Positions 12,063 through 25,111 of a stretch of DNA of 64,000 bases are shown here, piece after piece. The notes beneath the pieces were generated by a model, which did no database searches, was not told the origin of the DNA, and was given only the letters and a program-made list of their open reading frames with translations. The DNA is from Siphonodentalium dalli (taxonomy: Eukaryota; Mollusca; Scaphopoda; Gadilida; Siphonodentaliidae). Every line of letters starts with the position of its first letter. Position 1 is the stretch's first letter. The stretch is from assembly GCA_032622095.1 (NCBI GenBank), contig CP136062.1:138340351-138404350 (forward strand), given 5' to 3'. Both the position numbers and the translations under genes were made by a program.

Positions 12063-15000
12063 ACAACTCGTGACTTTTCAGATGTACGCTGTTTAACATG
12101 TGTTTTCACTGTGGCCCGCGCCATAAAACGAAATAACGAACATGACTCCATTATCTGCTTATTTCAGAATCAAATAATTACATTATGTACCTATTTCACC
12201 TTATAGGTCGATTGTGCGTATTTGAGCGAGGATATATATGTATGGATACGTTTGCAACTGCCCATTGAGATGTTATTGCAATAAAGTATTGTATATTGCA
12301 TCTTGCCTGCAATGGAACTTATTTCGGCACATGTATTAATAAATTTATTGATGGAATTCGCGCGATATACTACAAAAGATGGGAATCTCCCGGTGGAATT
12401 GAGGATACCCCCGCAGTTCAATTGGCACATAGTAAGATCGCCATAATAACATTTGTGTGTTCATAAAAAAAGAACTCTCTTCAAATGATCCGACTAATCT
12501 CACATATATATGAAGACGCACGGTTGCCATGATGATAAATATCTGTATCACGATTCAACACAATTGACTCGGGGAAATTAAATAGTACAAGCTCGAACAA
12601 AATGTTGCAAAAGACAATATGTCGAAAAGGTGGGATAGCTCCACTGAAATCTCCGACCTTTTAATAGCAGGTGGAAGTTTCCCATGGAAGTAAATACCTT
12701 AGCCAAGTATAAACAGCAGCAATTATAGGAAAATGTGGGAATACAAAGGTCAGGACAAAGTTGCGCACACTGACGAACGGACAGACGGTTCGACAATCTG
12801 ACAAACTTGTGAGGTGTAAATCTTACTCGTTGCAGGAATGTACATGTTTATGGCTGAATCAGCGCATATATGGACACGATTTAATTTACTAAACGTGGTC
12901 ACCTCAGTCAAAAATTTACATTTTGGCATCCCACACTCCAGCAACAACTTGAACAAGCGTATATTCGAGATAGCCCAATCATTAGTTTCAACCTCCGGTC
13001 GGTTCACATAAATTGTGTGAAGAGAGCAGATCCACATCCATATCCACAGCGACATTTATAATGTTGTTCAAATGTGCATTATGATGCCAAAACATAATCT
13101 ACATAAATACAAGGGAACCATAAACCAGACAAAGCCATTACATAGTCATCATACATCATATTAATCACATTATAGTTATCAATCCTGATCATAACCATCG
13201 TCAACTTCCAGTATATATATATGCACTAACAATTGCTAGCAAACGAGAAGATTCTAACTACCATCGATATAACCATTTCGTGTCTTAACTGTACTTTCCA
13301 TATGTTTAGCTTCGAATTAAGATATTGATAAGTTGATAATTATCCAATATTATTACTTGCAACAAATTAGGATTCATCAGGTATGTTTGTTAGGTACTTT
13401 TCTAATGGATATGGTATGAACTGTTACTTTCAATAGAACATTGGACACTTGATAGCAAGGGTCCATGATAATCCAGAGTGCCCTGGACAAGTTTTCAAGT
13501 GTTCAGACTGCCGTCATGCTTCCACCACATTTGTTGCCCGACAGTGGGATACGTGGTATGTCACAATACAGTGGGTACGATGTTGCTATATATTTGCATT
13601 CCAACACTGAACATAAACACAACTAAGACGCCATTCTAAAAACGGTGCATGACCCCATATGCTGATCTTGGCCATTCGATTTATGAAAGCGCATTAACGT
13701 TTTGCGAAAGCTTTAGTGTCTGACAGAATTGTGGGGATTCCAACGACGCGCCCGTGGTTACTAAGCACGACGGGTCCTATTGCTTCTTCATGCCTCATAT
13801 ATTATGTTAAATTACCAATGGGTATAACTACGTAACTTGTACATCTACCTTCAAAACTCATTCATAACTTCGAAGCTACATTGGGGAGTGTCGCGTTTCT
13901 CACAGTAAGCATTGAGTTGTTCGCATCCCCGTGTGCCATTATCATGGGGCCTCCGTGGGCCCTTCCCGTCAACGGGGTCACTTCATCTCATGCGTCACTG
14001 TACAAAAAACATTTAGCTTCATTATACAAAGGAATAGTACAGTTTAACCAGACATGCTCTAAATAACGGGACATATAATTATAAGCTATGTGTTATGTTC
14101 GCAACCAGATATCGCGCGGATATATATTGATATATACGAGGAAAACCACATTAGGCGATTACATGTATAATAGGCATAATTCCCAATCCGAACGGAGGAA
14201 ATCAAAGCCTATATGTATCAATGGGGGCTGACCTGGTGGAAGAAACTTCGACCTGTTTGAATTCCAAGTGTGAATGTGCCGGAAGAAACGAGTGCAAGAA
14301 TACATTGTCCAGTCGATTCGCGGCCAATCCGTGCTCTGCATATGAAGTCCTATATGGATATTAATTTATAACTCGATTGGTACATAGTATTGAAAACATA
14401 ATTTAACAATAAAGAATAATCTGGACAGAACAACCAAGGAGGCTATCATCATGTCGTCTCCTTGTACATAACACAAATAAATATTCACCCAATGTTGGCT
14501 AACTGAAGGATATACTAAATATAACGAATTAAACATGTGTCTTAATTTAAGAGGGGTAGTAATAATTGACACATCACTCGGTTTGTAATATATCGTGTAT
14601 AGTATAGTAAGAATGTCGCTGTTTTGGTGAGGTCTGAGGACAGCTATGGATGAACTGAGGATCATGAATTTGATTGCGAATATTGACTGTATTGACTCAC
14701 ATTGGTGGCGATAATAATATATAACACGCATTTGGTATATATTTCTAGATCGACTATTTAACTACACATTCAGGACAGTTTATTACTTGCATTTTGGGAT
14801 TCATCTCATCAGAGGATAGAACTTTGGAAGTAGAATCGTTTTTAACATTTCTCGTTTTTGAAGATTTTTGAATCTGTCTTCCAATGTTGATTCCACATTT
14901 TTGGAAAATTCTGTTCTGTTATATTTTCTGAGAAGAAAATTTAGTGTCCCAGGTGTTCGCATGCCATATATGTGTGTGTCGTTTTGCGAAATTTACATAA

Positions 15001-16379
15001 GCAGCTCAGTGCAAATTCGCTTTTGTGGGGGGTGGGGCAAAACATAAACACAAATAGTTCATTACTTTTTGCAATATAAATATATTGGAAGTAATATATC
15101 AACATCTTTGCATTTTATCAGTTATATTGTTCTTATGAGCAATGTAAGTTGTATTTAAAGCAGAAAATATCATACACAAACGCATATTGGTAGGTAATTG
15201 GTTCCAGATATGTGCATTGTGTTCGGTTTTACGATATTCATGTACAGAAGTTGTAGTCTTTAGCTCTGTATTCGTTTCCGATATATTCCTCTTGCAGAAT
15301 TTTGATGCAAAGAGTATTATGTAGAATTCTACGTGTAAATGCACTGAGAAGCCACGAATCGTAGGGAAGTGTAACGATTTTCCAGAAAAGTTATGTATTA
15401 AGTTCCCAAAGTCATGCTTAACATACTACTTATACATTTGATCTATTATACAATGGTAATATATCAATAATGTCTATTTCACTTCGATACAATACATGTA
15501 TAAATGTATCCTATTCTCCTGGTGTTTCGGGACATATTTGCCTCTATCTGATTTTGGTATCAGCGCTGTCTGTATCACGTTGAATTTACGATAATTTCGC
15601 AGATGAGATGTTAAAAATGAAGTATAAATCACGTCTGTCTCGTGTTGTTTATCATAAACGCTGTACAGTTCTGTTTATGCTTTCAAGGACATATAACGAA
15701 TTATGTGACGCAAACATATCCAAACACTCTACTACATGGTTTGCATAACAAACGAAATATAAGATATAATAAATTTTGCAATGTAAATCGCTCTAATAGC
15801 TATATACCGACCCGCGAATAATGTTTGGATTGGTTCGATTACTATATTCCGGCTACTCCCTTGATAAGTTGAATTGCAATAATCTCAACCTCAATGTATT
15901 TGGGCATACGATAGAGCCTTTTCATATTCTTAACATCAAACGAAACCTACAAATACAAATGGTATTCCATTCAGGGGTTTGTTTATGGTTTCGTGTTACA
16001 ATCCATGTAGCAATTAAATAAGGGAGATCTTGTGTTTGAAATATGATACGCGGGCTATTGACAGTTTACCATCTATGTCATTATTTTCAATGACGGTAGT
16101 CCAGATTAAACTACGCGGTGAAACATAAAGCAAAACGTGTACCATTATGAAAATTTATTTGACTTAAGTTGGGAGGTCGGCAAACAACTTGCTGTCAACA
16201 TGGATGAGAATATCTGACAAATGCAAAATGGCCAGTCAGTGTTCGAGCACAAGTCGTATCACGTATCATAATGATTCTCATTGCAAAAGCTAGAATGGTG
16301 TAAATCGGGAACACAGACGCTATACACAGCATAAATGGTAATCGACGGGTTCAGATTAATTCCAGTGTAACTTATGACA
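12063..16379. other. No confirmed gene
   Basis: Mostly AT-rich sequence without recognised structure. The stretch 12085-12185 (CAGATGTACGCT...TGTGTTTTCACTGTGG) recurs in diverged form at 16605-16700. A possible zinc-finger-like exon at 13437-13554 is described under findings. ORFs at 12750-13055 and 14366-14731 show no known motif. Confidence 0.4.
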
Positions 16380-16569
16380 TGTTCTCGTGAAAATAAGCAC
16401 AATACTGGCTTATTTTATAATTGCTCGAAATAAGCTCATATTGGCAATATTTGAAAGCTCAAATACGGTCTTCATGTATATGGTCCTAAACGTTGGTTAT
16501 TAAAACAGCCCTATATAGGACTATTTCAATATGAAAAAAGCGCGAATTGTGCTTATTTTCACGAGAACA
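16380..16569. mobile_element. 190-bp MITE with perfect 24-bp terminal repeats
   Basis: The first 24 bases, beginning TGTTCTCGTGAAAATAAG, are exactly the reverse complement of the last 24. An inner imperfect stem involves AATAAGCTCATATT. No target duplication is obvious, so the superfamily stays open. Confidence 0.75.
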
Positions 16570-18149
16570 GGCTGGAAAATAACACGAATAAACCAGCTAA
16601 CGACTTACCAGATGTACGCTCTTTATAATGTGTTTCACTGTGGTCCGTGTCACCCAACGGGCTATAGTCCCCTATGGGCTTATTTCAAAATCAAATAAGT
16701 CCAATATGAACAATGTGAATATTTAAAGGAATATTATTCTTAAATTATTTTAGTACTTTCTTTCAATATACCAATATTATATAATTAAAATATCCAATTT
16801 GCCCAAATAATCTTGTGTTTGATCCAATGTGAAACTATTTGCACAAGGATATGTTGCATTTAGGTCTACGTAATTTGTAAGGATGTAAAGGATAGCTCAA
16901 TAAATACACGAACTATACTGATATATAGGATTGACATACATCTACATGTCAAACTTGCCTAAGACATATAATTTTCCGACTGTTTTCAAATTTCCGAACA
17001 AAAGTGAGATGAACGCTCTTTATTCTTATAACCAATAGACTATTAATGAACGCTCTTTATTGTCGAGTTTTCTAAATTCTTGGATTGAATTAGTCTCTGC
17101 GGCATAATTATATAGTCCGTATAAGAGAACAGTACGAGTTTCGGTAAAATCATTCGACCCTGCACTCCTGGACCCTCGAGATTTCTGGCTATTTTCGTAT
17201 TTATTGACCCCTATGACACGCGTGTGCTATTATTTGTATTGTGGATTTGCATTGTCCTCTAAGATCTGTGTTTGTTTTTTAAAGGAGAATTTTTAACAGA
17301 ATTCGATAAATTGATGACAAATTAAAACCAGTCCTTTCCGGGAAGCTCGCTAAACTATTATCGTCACCACCAGAATAAACTAACGGAATAACATGGCAAG
17401 CTTCGTAAATTTCAAGTGTTTTTCTGAGATATGAACGCGAAAATTGTACCATAATCAAGCAAATTATTGGTCAATGATGTTGTTATCAATACTAAAATTT
17501 TCTATGACCATTTTCCTATAGAAAATGTGTAGAGCTATGATGGGTGACCCGTTCTCACGTTCTGATAATTCAACAAATGCCTAAAAAATAAACTCTCCCG
17601 TATCGGACGGAGGAAACGCCATCCGAGGGTGACACCTATGACCGATCAGTTCGGCCTATATGTATGCATGCTTCTTCCATACATATACATTTACACACCG
17701 GGCTTGAGAACTCTTCGTAATCAAACTGGAATGTTTAAACAAATTTATAACATTCAGAAGGACTAATTGTCACTTTTTGTCTAAATTTAAATCGTGTTCC
17801 GGCGTAAACCAACTACTTGTTCAAAAGGATGATAGTGCATAGGGCAGAGTGTATATTGTTTGGAAGTATTCTTCTCATTATGTTCCGTCACCACTTGAAG
17901 AATGTTAGTATGAAAAATACGTGGCCGTGTAGACACCACATACAAGATGGTGTCCAACGTAGCCGTCGTTGTTCAATTGGCCCTGGTCAATTATACCTGT
18001 ATTTTAGAGAGAATATATCTTACATATTTATGATTCTATTGTATTATTCTGCTTACTCATTGAAGATGTTTGCGATCCGTACCCAAGATGGCCACCAAAA
18101 TGGCGACCGGAAATTGAGTAATGGGTGTGCTGTTACCATTTCGGTACAA

Positions 18150-18395
18150 TATTACACAAATTGATTTTGAATAATGCTGTATGAATCATTGCCGCGAATT
18201 CTTCTGAGATTCTATCCACGAAACGAGCAGAAATGTGCGAAAAAGTCCATATTGCCTATTGCTATTCCGTCCCTATGGCATCAGGGTTAATCAAATCCAT
18301 ACCGACACATTATACTCTGTTTTATTTGCTCTGTTCAAACTTGCATTATTGGCGAATGAGACTAATATGCTCTTGTCACTTGTAATGCCTATATA
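18150..18395 (+). repeat. Direct repeat flanking the Helitron cluster, copy 1
   Basis: Shares TTACACAAATTGATTTTG, GAGCAGAAATGTG, TACTCTGTTTTATTTG and GAATGAGAC-like words, in the same order, with 20380-20600. The two copies bracket the Helitron-like cluster at 18606-20310. Confidence 0.7.
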
Positions 18396-18605
18396 GAGTT
18401 GATGCACTGATTATTTGGACTGGGCATATACCTTGTGTATCTCAGATCTTGGACAAATGTTAGAAATATGTTTATAAGCTATGATCAGTCTTGACCGGTT
18501 TTAGCTGGATATATATAACGCATGGGGCAAATTGCACAATTTCTTATGTTAGGGATGCCAGAGAACACATCGATATACAATGTATAATTCACCTACATAT
18601 ATATA

Positions 18606-19282
18606 CTAGAAGGTGACCCGACTTCGTCCGGGCTTTGACCTTGAGTTGTCCGTTTTGAAGGTCAAGGTCAAGTGGGGTCACGATTTGACCAGTCCAAAAC
18701 ACTGCCCAGACAAAAGTTCCCGACAAACGTGCCCATCGAAATCCATCCGGTTTTACCCGATTTGACCTTCGACCCGTCCAAAACACTCAGTGGACAAAAG
18801 TAACCCTATGTATCAACTTTCGTGGAAATCCCATCAAAATTTGCGATTTGACCTTGAATTGACCCGATTTCAAGGTCACATCGCACGGGCAAATGAATAT
18901 GCTTATGAGACTCCCCATACGAAAGTACCCCCACATACCAAGTTTCATCAAAATCCCGTGATATTCGGCCGTTTGACCTTGAAATGACCCGATTTCAAGG
19001 TCAAGGTCACGTCGCATGGGCAAATTAATAGGCCTATTGCACTGCCCGGCCGAAAATACCCCCACATACCAAGTTTCATCGAAATCCCGTGATATTCGTG
19101 CATCGGGTCATTTCAAGGTCAAGGTCACGTCGCACGGGCAGATTAATAGGCCTATGTCACTCCCCGGCCGAAAATACCCCCACATAGCAAGTTTCATCGA
19201 AATCGGCTCGGCCGTTTTCGAGTCCATTGGAAACAGACACACACACACACAGACACACATATCTTCCAAAATATATAATAGA
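18606..19282 (-). mobile_element. Helitron-like non-autonomous element Z
   Basis: Read on the minus strand it starts TCTATTATATATTTTGG and ends with a hairpin built on CCCGGAC...GTCGGG, a short spacer and CTAG, with T next. Inside are two to three tandem units of about 126 bp carrying CCCACATACCAAGTTTCATC and TTTCAAGGTCAAGGTCAC, and a CA/GA microsatellite near the 5' end. A 5' TC, a 3' hairpin with CTAG, and insertion between A and T are Helitron hallmarks. No Rep/helicase is encoded. Confidence 0.6.
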
Positions 19283-19796
19283 CTAGCCGATGAGCCCGAC
19301 GTTGTCCGGGCTATTCAAAAACCAAATTTCAAGTCGATAGCTCTACCCGTTTCCGAGATCTGGTCTGCGCATGCGCGAAGCTGGCGTCGCACGGGCTCGG
19401 CGACCAGATAAAATTCGTATCCGGGGCAAGGTACATTCACATACCAAATTTCAAGTCGATAGCTCCACCCGTTTCAGAGATCTGGTCTGCGCATGCGCGA
19501 ATCTGGCGTCGCACGGGCTCGGCGACCCGATAAAATTCGTATCCGGAGCAAGATACATTCACATACCAAATTTCAAGTCGATAGCTCCACCCGTTTCCGA
19601 GATCTCGTCTGCGCATGCGCTGCACGGGCTCCGCACGGGCTCGCCAATACGACAACGTCCACCGCCTGGTCAAACTACACACACATACCAAGTTTCGTCC
19701 CGATCGGTCGAGAATCGTAGATTTGTATAAATGACAAACAAACAAACAGACAAACAGACAGACAAACAGACAGAGGTCTTCAAAATATATATGAGA
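19283..19796 (-). mobile_element. Helitron-like element A, three 122-bp core units
   Basis: Joined head to tail with its neighbours. On the minus strand it begins TCTCATATATATTTTGAAG, has a TGTC-type microsatellite, then three core units of about 122 bp (each with CGTGCGACGCCAGCTTCGCG and GGGTGGAGCTATCGACTTG), and ends with the hairpin GCCCGGACAACGTCGGGC, TCATCGG and CTAG. It is 514 bp, the same as element B. Overlapping ORFs in several frames arise from the 122-bp period and are not genes. Confidence 0.65.
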
Positions 19797-20310
19797 CTAG
19801 CCGATGAGCCCGACGTTGTCCGGGCTATTCAAAAACCAAAATTCAAGTCGATAGCTCTACCCGTTTCCGAGATCCGGTCTGCGCATGCGCGAAGCTGGCG
19901 TCGCACGGGCTCGGCGACCCGATAAAATTCGTATCCGGGGCAAGATACATTCACATACCAAATTTCAAGTCGATAGCTCCACCCGTTTCCGATATCTCGT
20001 CTGCGCATGCGCGAAGCTGGCGTCGCACGGGCTCGGCGACCCGATAAAATTCGTATCCGGGGCAAGATACATTCACATACCAAATTTCAAGTCGATAGCT
20101 GCACCCGTTTCCGAGATCTCTTCTGCGCATGCGCGAAGCGGGCGCCGCACGGGCTCGACAATACGACAACGTCCACCGCCTGGTCAAACTACACACACGT
20201 ACCAAGTTTGGTCCCGATCGGTCGAGAATCGTAGATTTGTATAAATGACAAACATACAGACAAACATACAGACAGACAAACAGACAGAGGTCTTCAAAAT
20301 ATATATGAGA
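19797..20310 (-). mobile_element. Helitron-like element B, three 122-bp core units
   Basis: Near-identical to element A and abutting it, so the CTAG of one copy touches the TC start of the next. The outer 5' neighbour base on the minus strand is A (plus-strand T at 20311), fitting insertion between A and T. Structure as in element A, with a longer run of TGTC-type repeats. Confidence 0.65.
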
Positions 20311-20379
20311 TGGTATACTGTGACTTGTATATGAGTTACAGTTGTTCATTTGTATACATGTACATACTTCTGTACAATC

Positions 20380-20600
20380 TTACACAAATTGATTTTGCAA
20401 AATGTAAAATGTATGAATATTTGTCGCGAACTTAAACTGATATTCTAACCATGAAATGAGCAGAAATGTGTGAAAGAAGTACTATTCCGCCCCTCTGTCA
20501 CCGTGGTTAGTAATATCCGACACACTGTACTCTGTTTTATTTGTTCTGTTCAATCTCTCATTGTTGGTAAATGAGACGAAAATGTCTGTTCTTGTTACAT
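20380..20600 (+). repeat. Direct repeat flanking the Helitron cluster, copy 2
   Basis: Partner of 18150-18395 with similar order of shared words. The pair suggests that the Helitron cluster sits inside a duplicated segment, or between two copies of an older repeat. Confidence 0.65.
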
Positions 20601-20689
20601 TTATTTGTTGGTATACTGTGACTTAATTGCATATGCTTCACAGTGGTTCATTTGTAAATATATGTATGGTATACAGAAGGATTAATCAT

Positions 20690-21335
20690 GCAAAGAGTAA
20701 AATCCAAAATGGTTGCTGTCGGCCATGTTTTTTTTTAAATCTAAAACTATGAAGTGATCGTAAACATGCCTGTAAAATTTCAAAACATTGCTTTGATAAA
20801 TACGGGCTGCAGGGTGTACCGCTGGATTCAGATTTGAAATCCAAGATGGCTGCTAGTGGCCATGCTTTTAAACGAATTTCTGGACAAATCGAATGCTTTC
20901 ATCTAGAGGTTACCTCGAAGATCTGTATGAAGATTGATGACGATCGGACGAGGGATGTGGCATGAATGGTGATCCGAAGGATTTAGTCATGCAAAGGATA
21001 AAATCTATGGCTGCTAGCGGCCATAATTTTCAATGAAATTTCCTAAATATTGTATGGCCCCATCCAGTGGTCACCCGGAATATCCATATGATGTTTGGTG
21101 AGGATCGGATGAAGGATGTGATCTAAACGGTTACCAAATATTTAGTCATGCCAAGAGTGATAACTCCAATAAATGCTGGCCGTAAGGTGTGCCAATGGAT
21201 TCATATTTGAAATTCAAAATGGCTGCTGTCGGCCATATTTTTAACGAGTTTCGGGGGGATCGATGTTTCCCATCTAGAGGTCATCTTGATGGTCGATATG
21301 AAGTTTGGTGACGATCGAATGAAGGATGTGGCATG
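20690..21335 (+). repeat. 'Ccaagatggc' tandem repeat family, cluster 1
   Basis: Four diverged units of about 140-210 bp. Each has AAATCCAAGATGGCTGCT-like sequence, GGCCAT, an A/T-rich link, CATCTAGAGGTCA-like sequence, a TATGAAGTTTGGTGACGATC-like stretch and GGATGTGG. Further clusters lie at 45490-46160 (plus) and 47535-48115 (minus). No reading frame is conserved. Confidence 0.75.
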
Positions 21336-21707
21336 TATAGTGCACCATAGAAAATTGTTGACGGATCACCCAAGGACGCCAAGCCACGACAAGAGCTCAA
21401 ACATGACTTCGAGCTAAATATGAAATTGAGCCTGTAGGACCATTCATTAGATGGTTTGATTACCTGTTGTTCATTATCGAACGGGGCAGTTTTTAATTCT
21501 AGTTGGGTGCCGAAACAACAGACGATTACTTTGCACACGCAAGAAGTAGAGGTTCGAGTAACAGGTTATCGTTGTTGTGATTCGACTCGTGACACATTCA
21601 TGTGGTAATATACAGGTTTATATCTGTTCCAGTGTAACTCCTGATGGTACGAACTAAAGAGAATACTAGCATTGCGGTTTTGGCACCATCTAACAATAAT
21701 CAGACTA

Positions 21708-22304
21708 CCTTACTCGTATTAAAATTCTCGCAGTACTATTTTTCGCTCAGTTTTGAATTCGCGCACTTTAAATTCGCGCACCTATGTGCGCGAATTCAAA
21801 ACTGACAGCAATATGTATGTAAAAGTCGTGGATCTGATGACAGTTTCAGTTCCTATTCGTATCTGAAGATACATGTGTATATTAAACACGATCATTGCGG
21901 GTTTACATCATGTTGACCTTAACTGCATCGTAATTTTGTTGCGACAATGGATGTGTATATGCTCCAAATAACTATTATGTTATGGAACTGCAATCTAGAA
22001 TATGTTTATTTCTTACGTTACCATGATGTGTACGTCGCTTGGTATTGTGGTAATGGTTTTGAATTTGTTATATTTGTTGACCGAATGTTAATATACACGT
22101 AGGCCTACACGTATATGCGTAATTGTCTATTCAGTGTCCGACCTTTCGTAATGTGTGTAACTCATCGACATAACACTCGGTCTTGTTTGTCCTGTGGTTA
22201 ATTAGTTTATAGTCAGGAGCCGAACTATTTTTCGCTCAGTCTTAATTTCGCGCACTGACGGATGCGCCAAAAATAGTACTGCGCGAATTTAAATACGAGT
22301 AAGG
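21708..22304. mobile_element. 597-bp TIR element with TA duplication
   Basis: Left end CCTTACTCGTATTAAAATTC and right end (inverted) CCTTACTCGTATTTAAATTC match over about 40 bases with few changes, continuing into GCAGTACTATTTTT. TA flanks both ends (21706-21707, 22305-22306). A TA duplication fits Tc1/mariner or related superfamilies. A second inverted pair, GAATTCGCGCA/TGCGCGAATTC, lies inside the left arm. No transposase ORF. Confidence 0.7.
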
Positions 22305-22306
22305 TA

Positions 22307-23720
22307 TGCTCTGAAATAATGCATCCGAGTTCCAAGGACAGCGAACTCATGTAGTCTCTGTACACCTAGTAAGACACAATGGGCATATAATTCAAGAGCT
22401 GTATGTCAATTTCCCACCACTGACCAATGACCATCATCTTTCTAAACTTTCTTAAATATAACTAGTGTCCTTTCATTTAATTGGTTATCTTCAATTCCCA
22501 AATCTCACACACTCCACTTATTATCTTATCTCTTGCTATAGGTTGTTGAGCGTGATCTATATTAAATTCACCACTGAGTTATCTAACAAACCAGCAAAAA
22601 TGCCCGTCTGACTCGCCCCGAACGGCCTTGTGGCGTTCGAGCGCCACAATATAGGCTTGTTGTCTCGTCCATTCCAAGCATCCATAATCATCCATTAGCA
22701 TTTTAAATATTAATAATTTTTTGTATTGGGAATAAATGTTGTTTACACCAAGCAAAGTTGACTTACCTCAATCGGTACTGTACTGGGTATGGACTTTGGC
22801 GATTGCGATTAAAGTTTCCATTCATTCTCGTGGTCCAAATAAGCATACGGTGCGGAATTAGAATGCAGCATGGACAATTGTGTTAAAACAAATATGAACG
22901 GTGGCGGAAAAAGAGTACATGGTGGTAATTTCCAACATGGAACCAAGTCTATCTGAAATGCTATAAGGTCAACCATATTATATTTCTCAAATTATGCACC
23001 GTTCTGTTGTCATAGGAGTTTACCAAACAGACTTCCAGCAACATGATTGTAGTAACTATTTTTTCCTGATCTGAGTAAAGGCTCCAGTAATTATGATAGG
23101 CCTGCTGTATAGACTGCCTGTCTTCGCTCGAAAATAATCTCTTCTATAAATAACACAATTCTGCCGGACTATTTCAACCACGTGATTCGTCACGTGCATA
23201 CTACCGGGAAATACGTCTGTTCATTTGGGATACTCATATGTGGAACTTGAACTTATTATTGTTATTTATTACTAGACTGTACACCACTATTTAATACATG
23301 ATCAAGTTTGGTACATCCACGCAGTAAATACATTCTGCTACATTCACAGCTATGCATCAACAAGCTATACGAGTACATACAGTTAGTCTATCGATAGGGC
23401 TAGCTCATACCATGATTATCTAATTTGGCTAACGCCCGTGGATATCATATTCCAATAGTGCAAAACCTGGGAACTGTTTGAAATTCTGAATCGTTCTGAC
23501 AGAGAACTTTATAACATTGAACAAACAAGGCCGGGAATTTATATCTTTGTTAATACTTGTTCCTCAATAATCTACTTCACAATAGGGAGTAGTTCCCGCT
23601 CGAGATTTCGTGTTTTTCTGTGATTTTTGTTAGCCTATATCACAATAAACATCGAATTAATTACCCAGGAGACATCCTATAAGTGTGAGCGACGCAAAGC
23701 AAAATTTATCTCAAAGTCAC
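22307..23720. other. No gene recognised
   Basis: Only short ORFs without motifs and no tandem array. A local GC-rich patch with CCTTGTGGCG...CGCCACAA at 22626-22650 can pair as a small hairpin. Confidence 0.45.
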
Positions 23721-23724
23721 TTAA

Positions 23725-24116
23725 CCCTTTACCCAACAGAAGGGCCCTGTGCCAATGCATTCTCTTATATATGCGAGTCGACCATAGGTCGCCTCGCATA
23801 TATAAGAGAATGCATTGGCTTAACACATTAAAAATTATAAAATTGTTAAAGAATGTAAGAAAAAATGGTAAAAAGTGTTAAAAAAAGATTTTTTTTAGGC
23901 CAATGCATTCTCTTATATATGCGAGGCGACCTATGGTCGACTCGCATATATAAGAGAATGCATTGGCACAGGGTATAACTGTAACTATCACAATGTGGTC
24001 AAGGAGCCGGTTCCAATGATATCCATATTTGTATGGTTCTATTGAGACAGGCCGAAGATATTTTAGGCTGTTGAAGCTTTATTTGGCCGGTTTTGGCCGG
24101 TTTGTTGGGTAAAGGG
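23725..24116. mobile_element. piggyBac-like MITE, copy 1, with double hairpin
   Basis: TTAA flanks both ends (23721-23724 and 24117-24120). The ends CCCTTTACCCAACA and TGTTGGGTAAAGGG are perfect 14-base inverted repeats. TTAA duplication with ends starting CCC is the known piggyBac signature. Two long hairpins, 23752-23818 and 23900-23966, each have a perfect 26-bp stem starting CCAATGCATTCTC. Their loops are reverse complements of one another, so the whole cassette is a palindromic dimer around an AT-rich spacer. The right third (23980-24090) is unique to this and the 49-kb copy. Confidence 0.8.
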
Positions 24117-24790
24117 TTAAATCGAGCAATTTCGAATTAGGACCTTCAACTACAGTGAAGTGCATCATTAAGGAACAGGTAATAACTGAGAATTATGTTC
24201 CCCGCGTTATTTGTTCAACTTTATCAGGTTCCCTGTCAAAACTTCAAAAAGTTCCCAGGTTTTGTACTGGTGCAATAAGATATCTACGGGCGTTAGCCAG
24301 AGTAGAGATTTATGACATGATTTACGACCGGGCATTTGTGGTATCAGCGAAAAATTTACTATAAATGTATCTTCATTGCATATTCAAATCTTGCACTCTA
24401 TGGAATTCTCGTATCGGGCTTCTCTGGACAATATAAATATTGAGCAGTATATATTCACTCAATCTTTATACCGCGATTGTGATGAAGATATGGGGCGTGG
24501 GTTAGGTTATTTCCAAATTAATGGCGCAATGATTGGAGAACTAAACGTTGTGTAAACTCAAAGGAAAGTGTAGATGGACTCTTGGCGGTGGGGAATCACG
24601 TGGCTTTGAGTTGATGTGTATCACGCATTCAAAATGACCGAGACGATCGCAAACGCGACGAGAAACGTGTGAAAAGGTAATAAACTAGGATAATTATATA
24701 TTAGATTGTAGTTTGGCACGTGCATATGCTATACTATTTTTCAAACAAAATGATACCTCACATGTGTCCAAACTCACAGTTGTTGCTCTC

Positions 24791-24883
24791 ACATTCTAAC
24801 CAAAGTTGCCAGTCGAAGGATTCTCCTAGATGTATGGGCTGGTGTATTCCACAAACATCCAACTGGCAACTTTTGTCAGAATG
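24791..24883. repeat. Small inverted repeat
   Basis: Arms CATTCTAACCAAAGTTGCC and its near reverse complement GGCAACTTTTGTCAGAATG are separated by about 45 bases. Purpose unknown. Confidence 0.5.
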
Positions 24884-25111
24884 TTATATAAAACTACTTT
24901 CCAAACAAATAAGGTTTCACCTTAAATTGTTTTTAAAATAAACTAGCATATGCTCGTAACAGTCAAAATGCTATCTTTTGTGTCAGTTCTTCATATATTA
25001 TGTTTTTGTTTTTTTTCGTTTGCACTGGCCTCGGCCATTTTGAAGGCGTGGTACTCCCCAACCACGAAACGACATTATTCCCCACAGTCCCCATGGCCGT
25101 CGTTCAAATAG

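Noticed and set aside
15099-15344. Minus ORF with IWNQLPTNMR, like LINE C-termini
   Set aside because: One short motif only; no RT motifs lie upstream on that strand.
23752-23966. CRISPR-like repeat-spacer reading of the hairpin pairs
   Set aside because: Only two hairpins per site, they are reverse complements, and they sit inside terminal-repeat elements of a eukaryotic genome.
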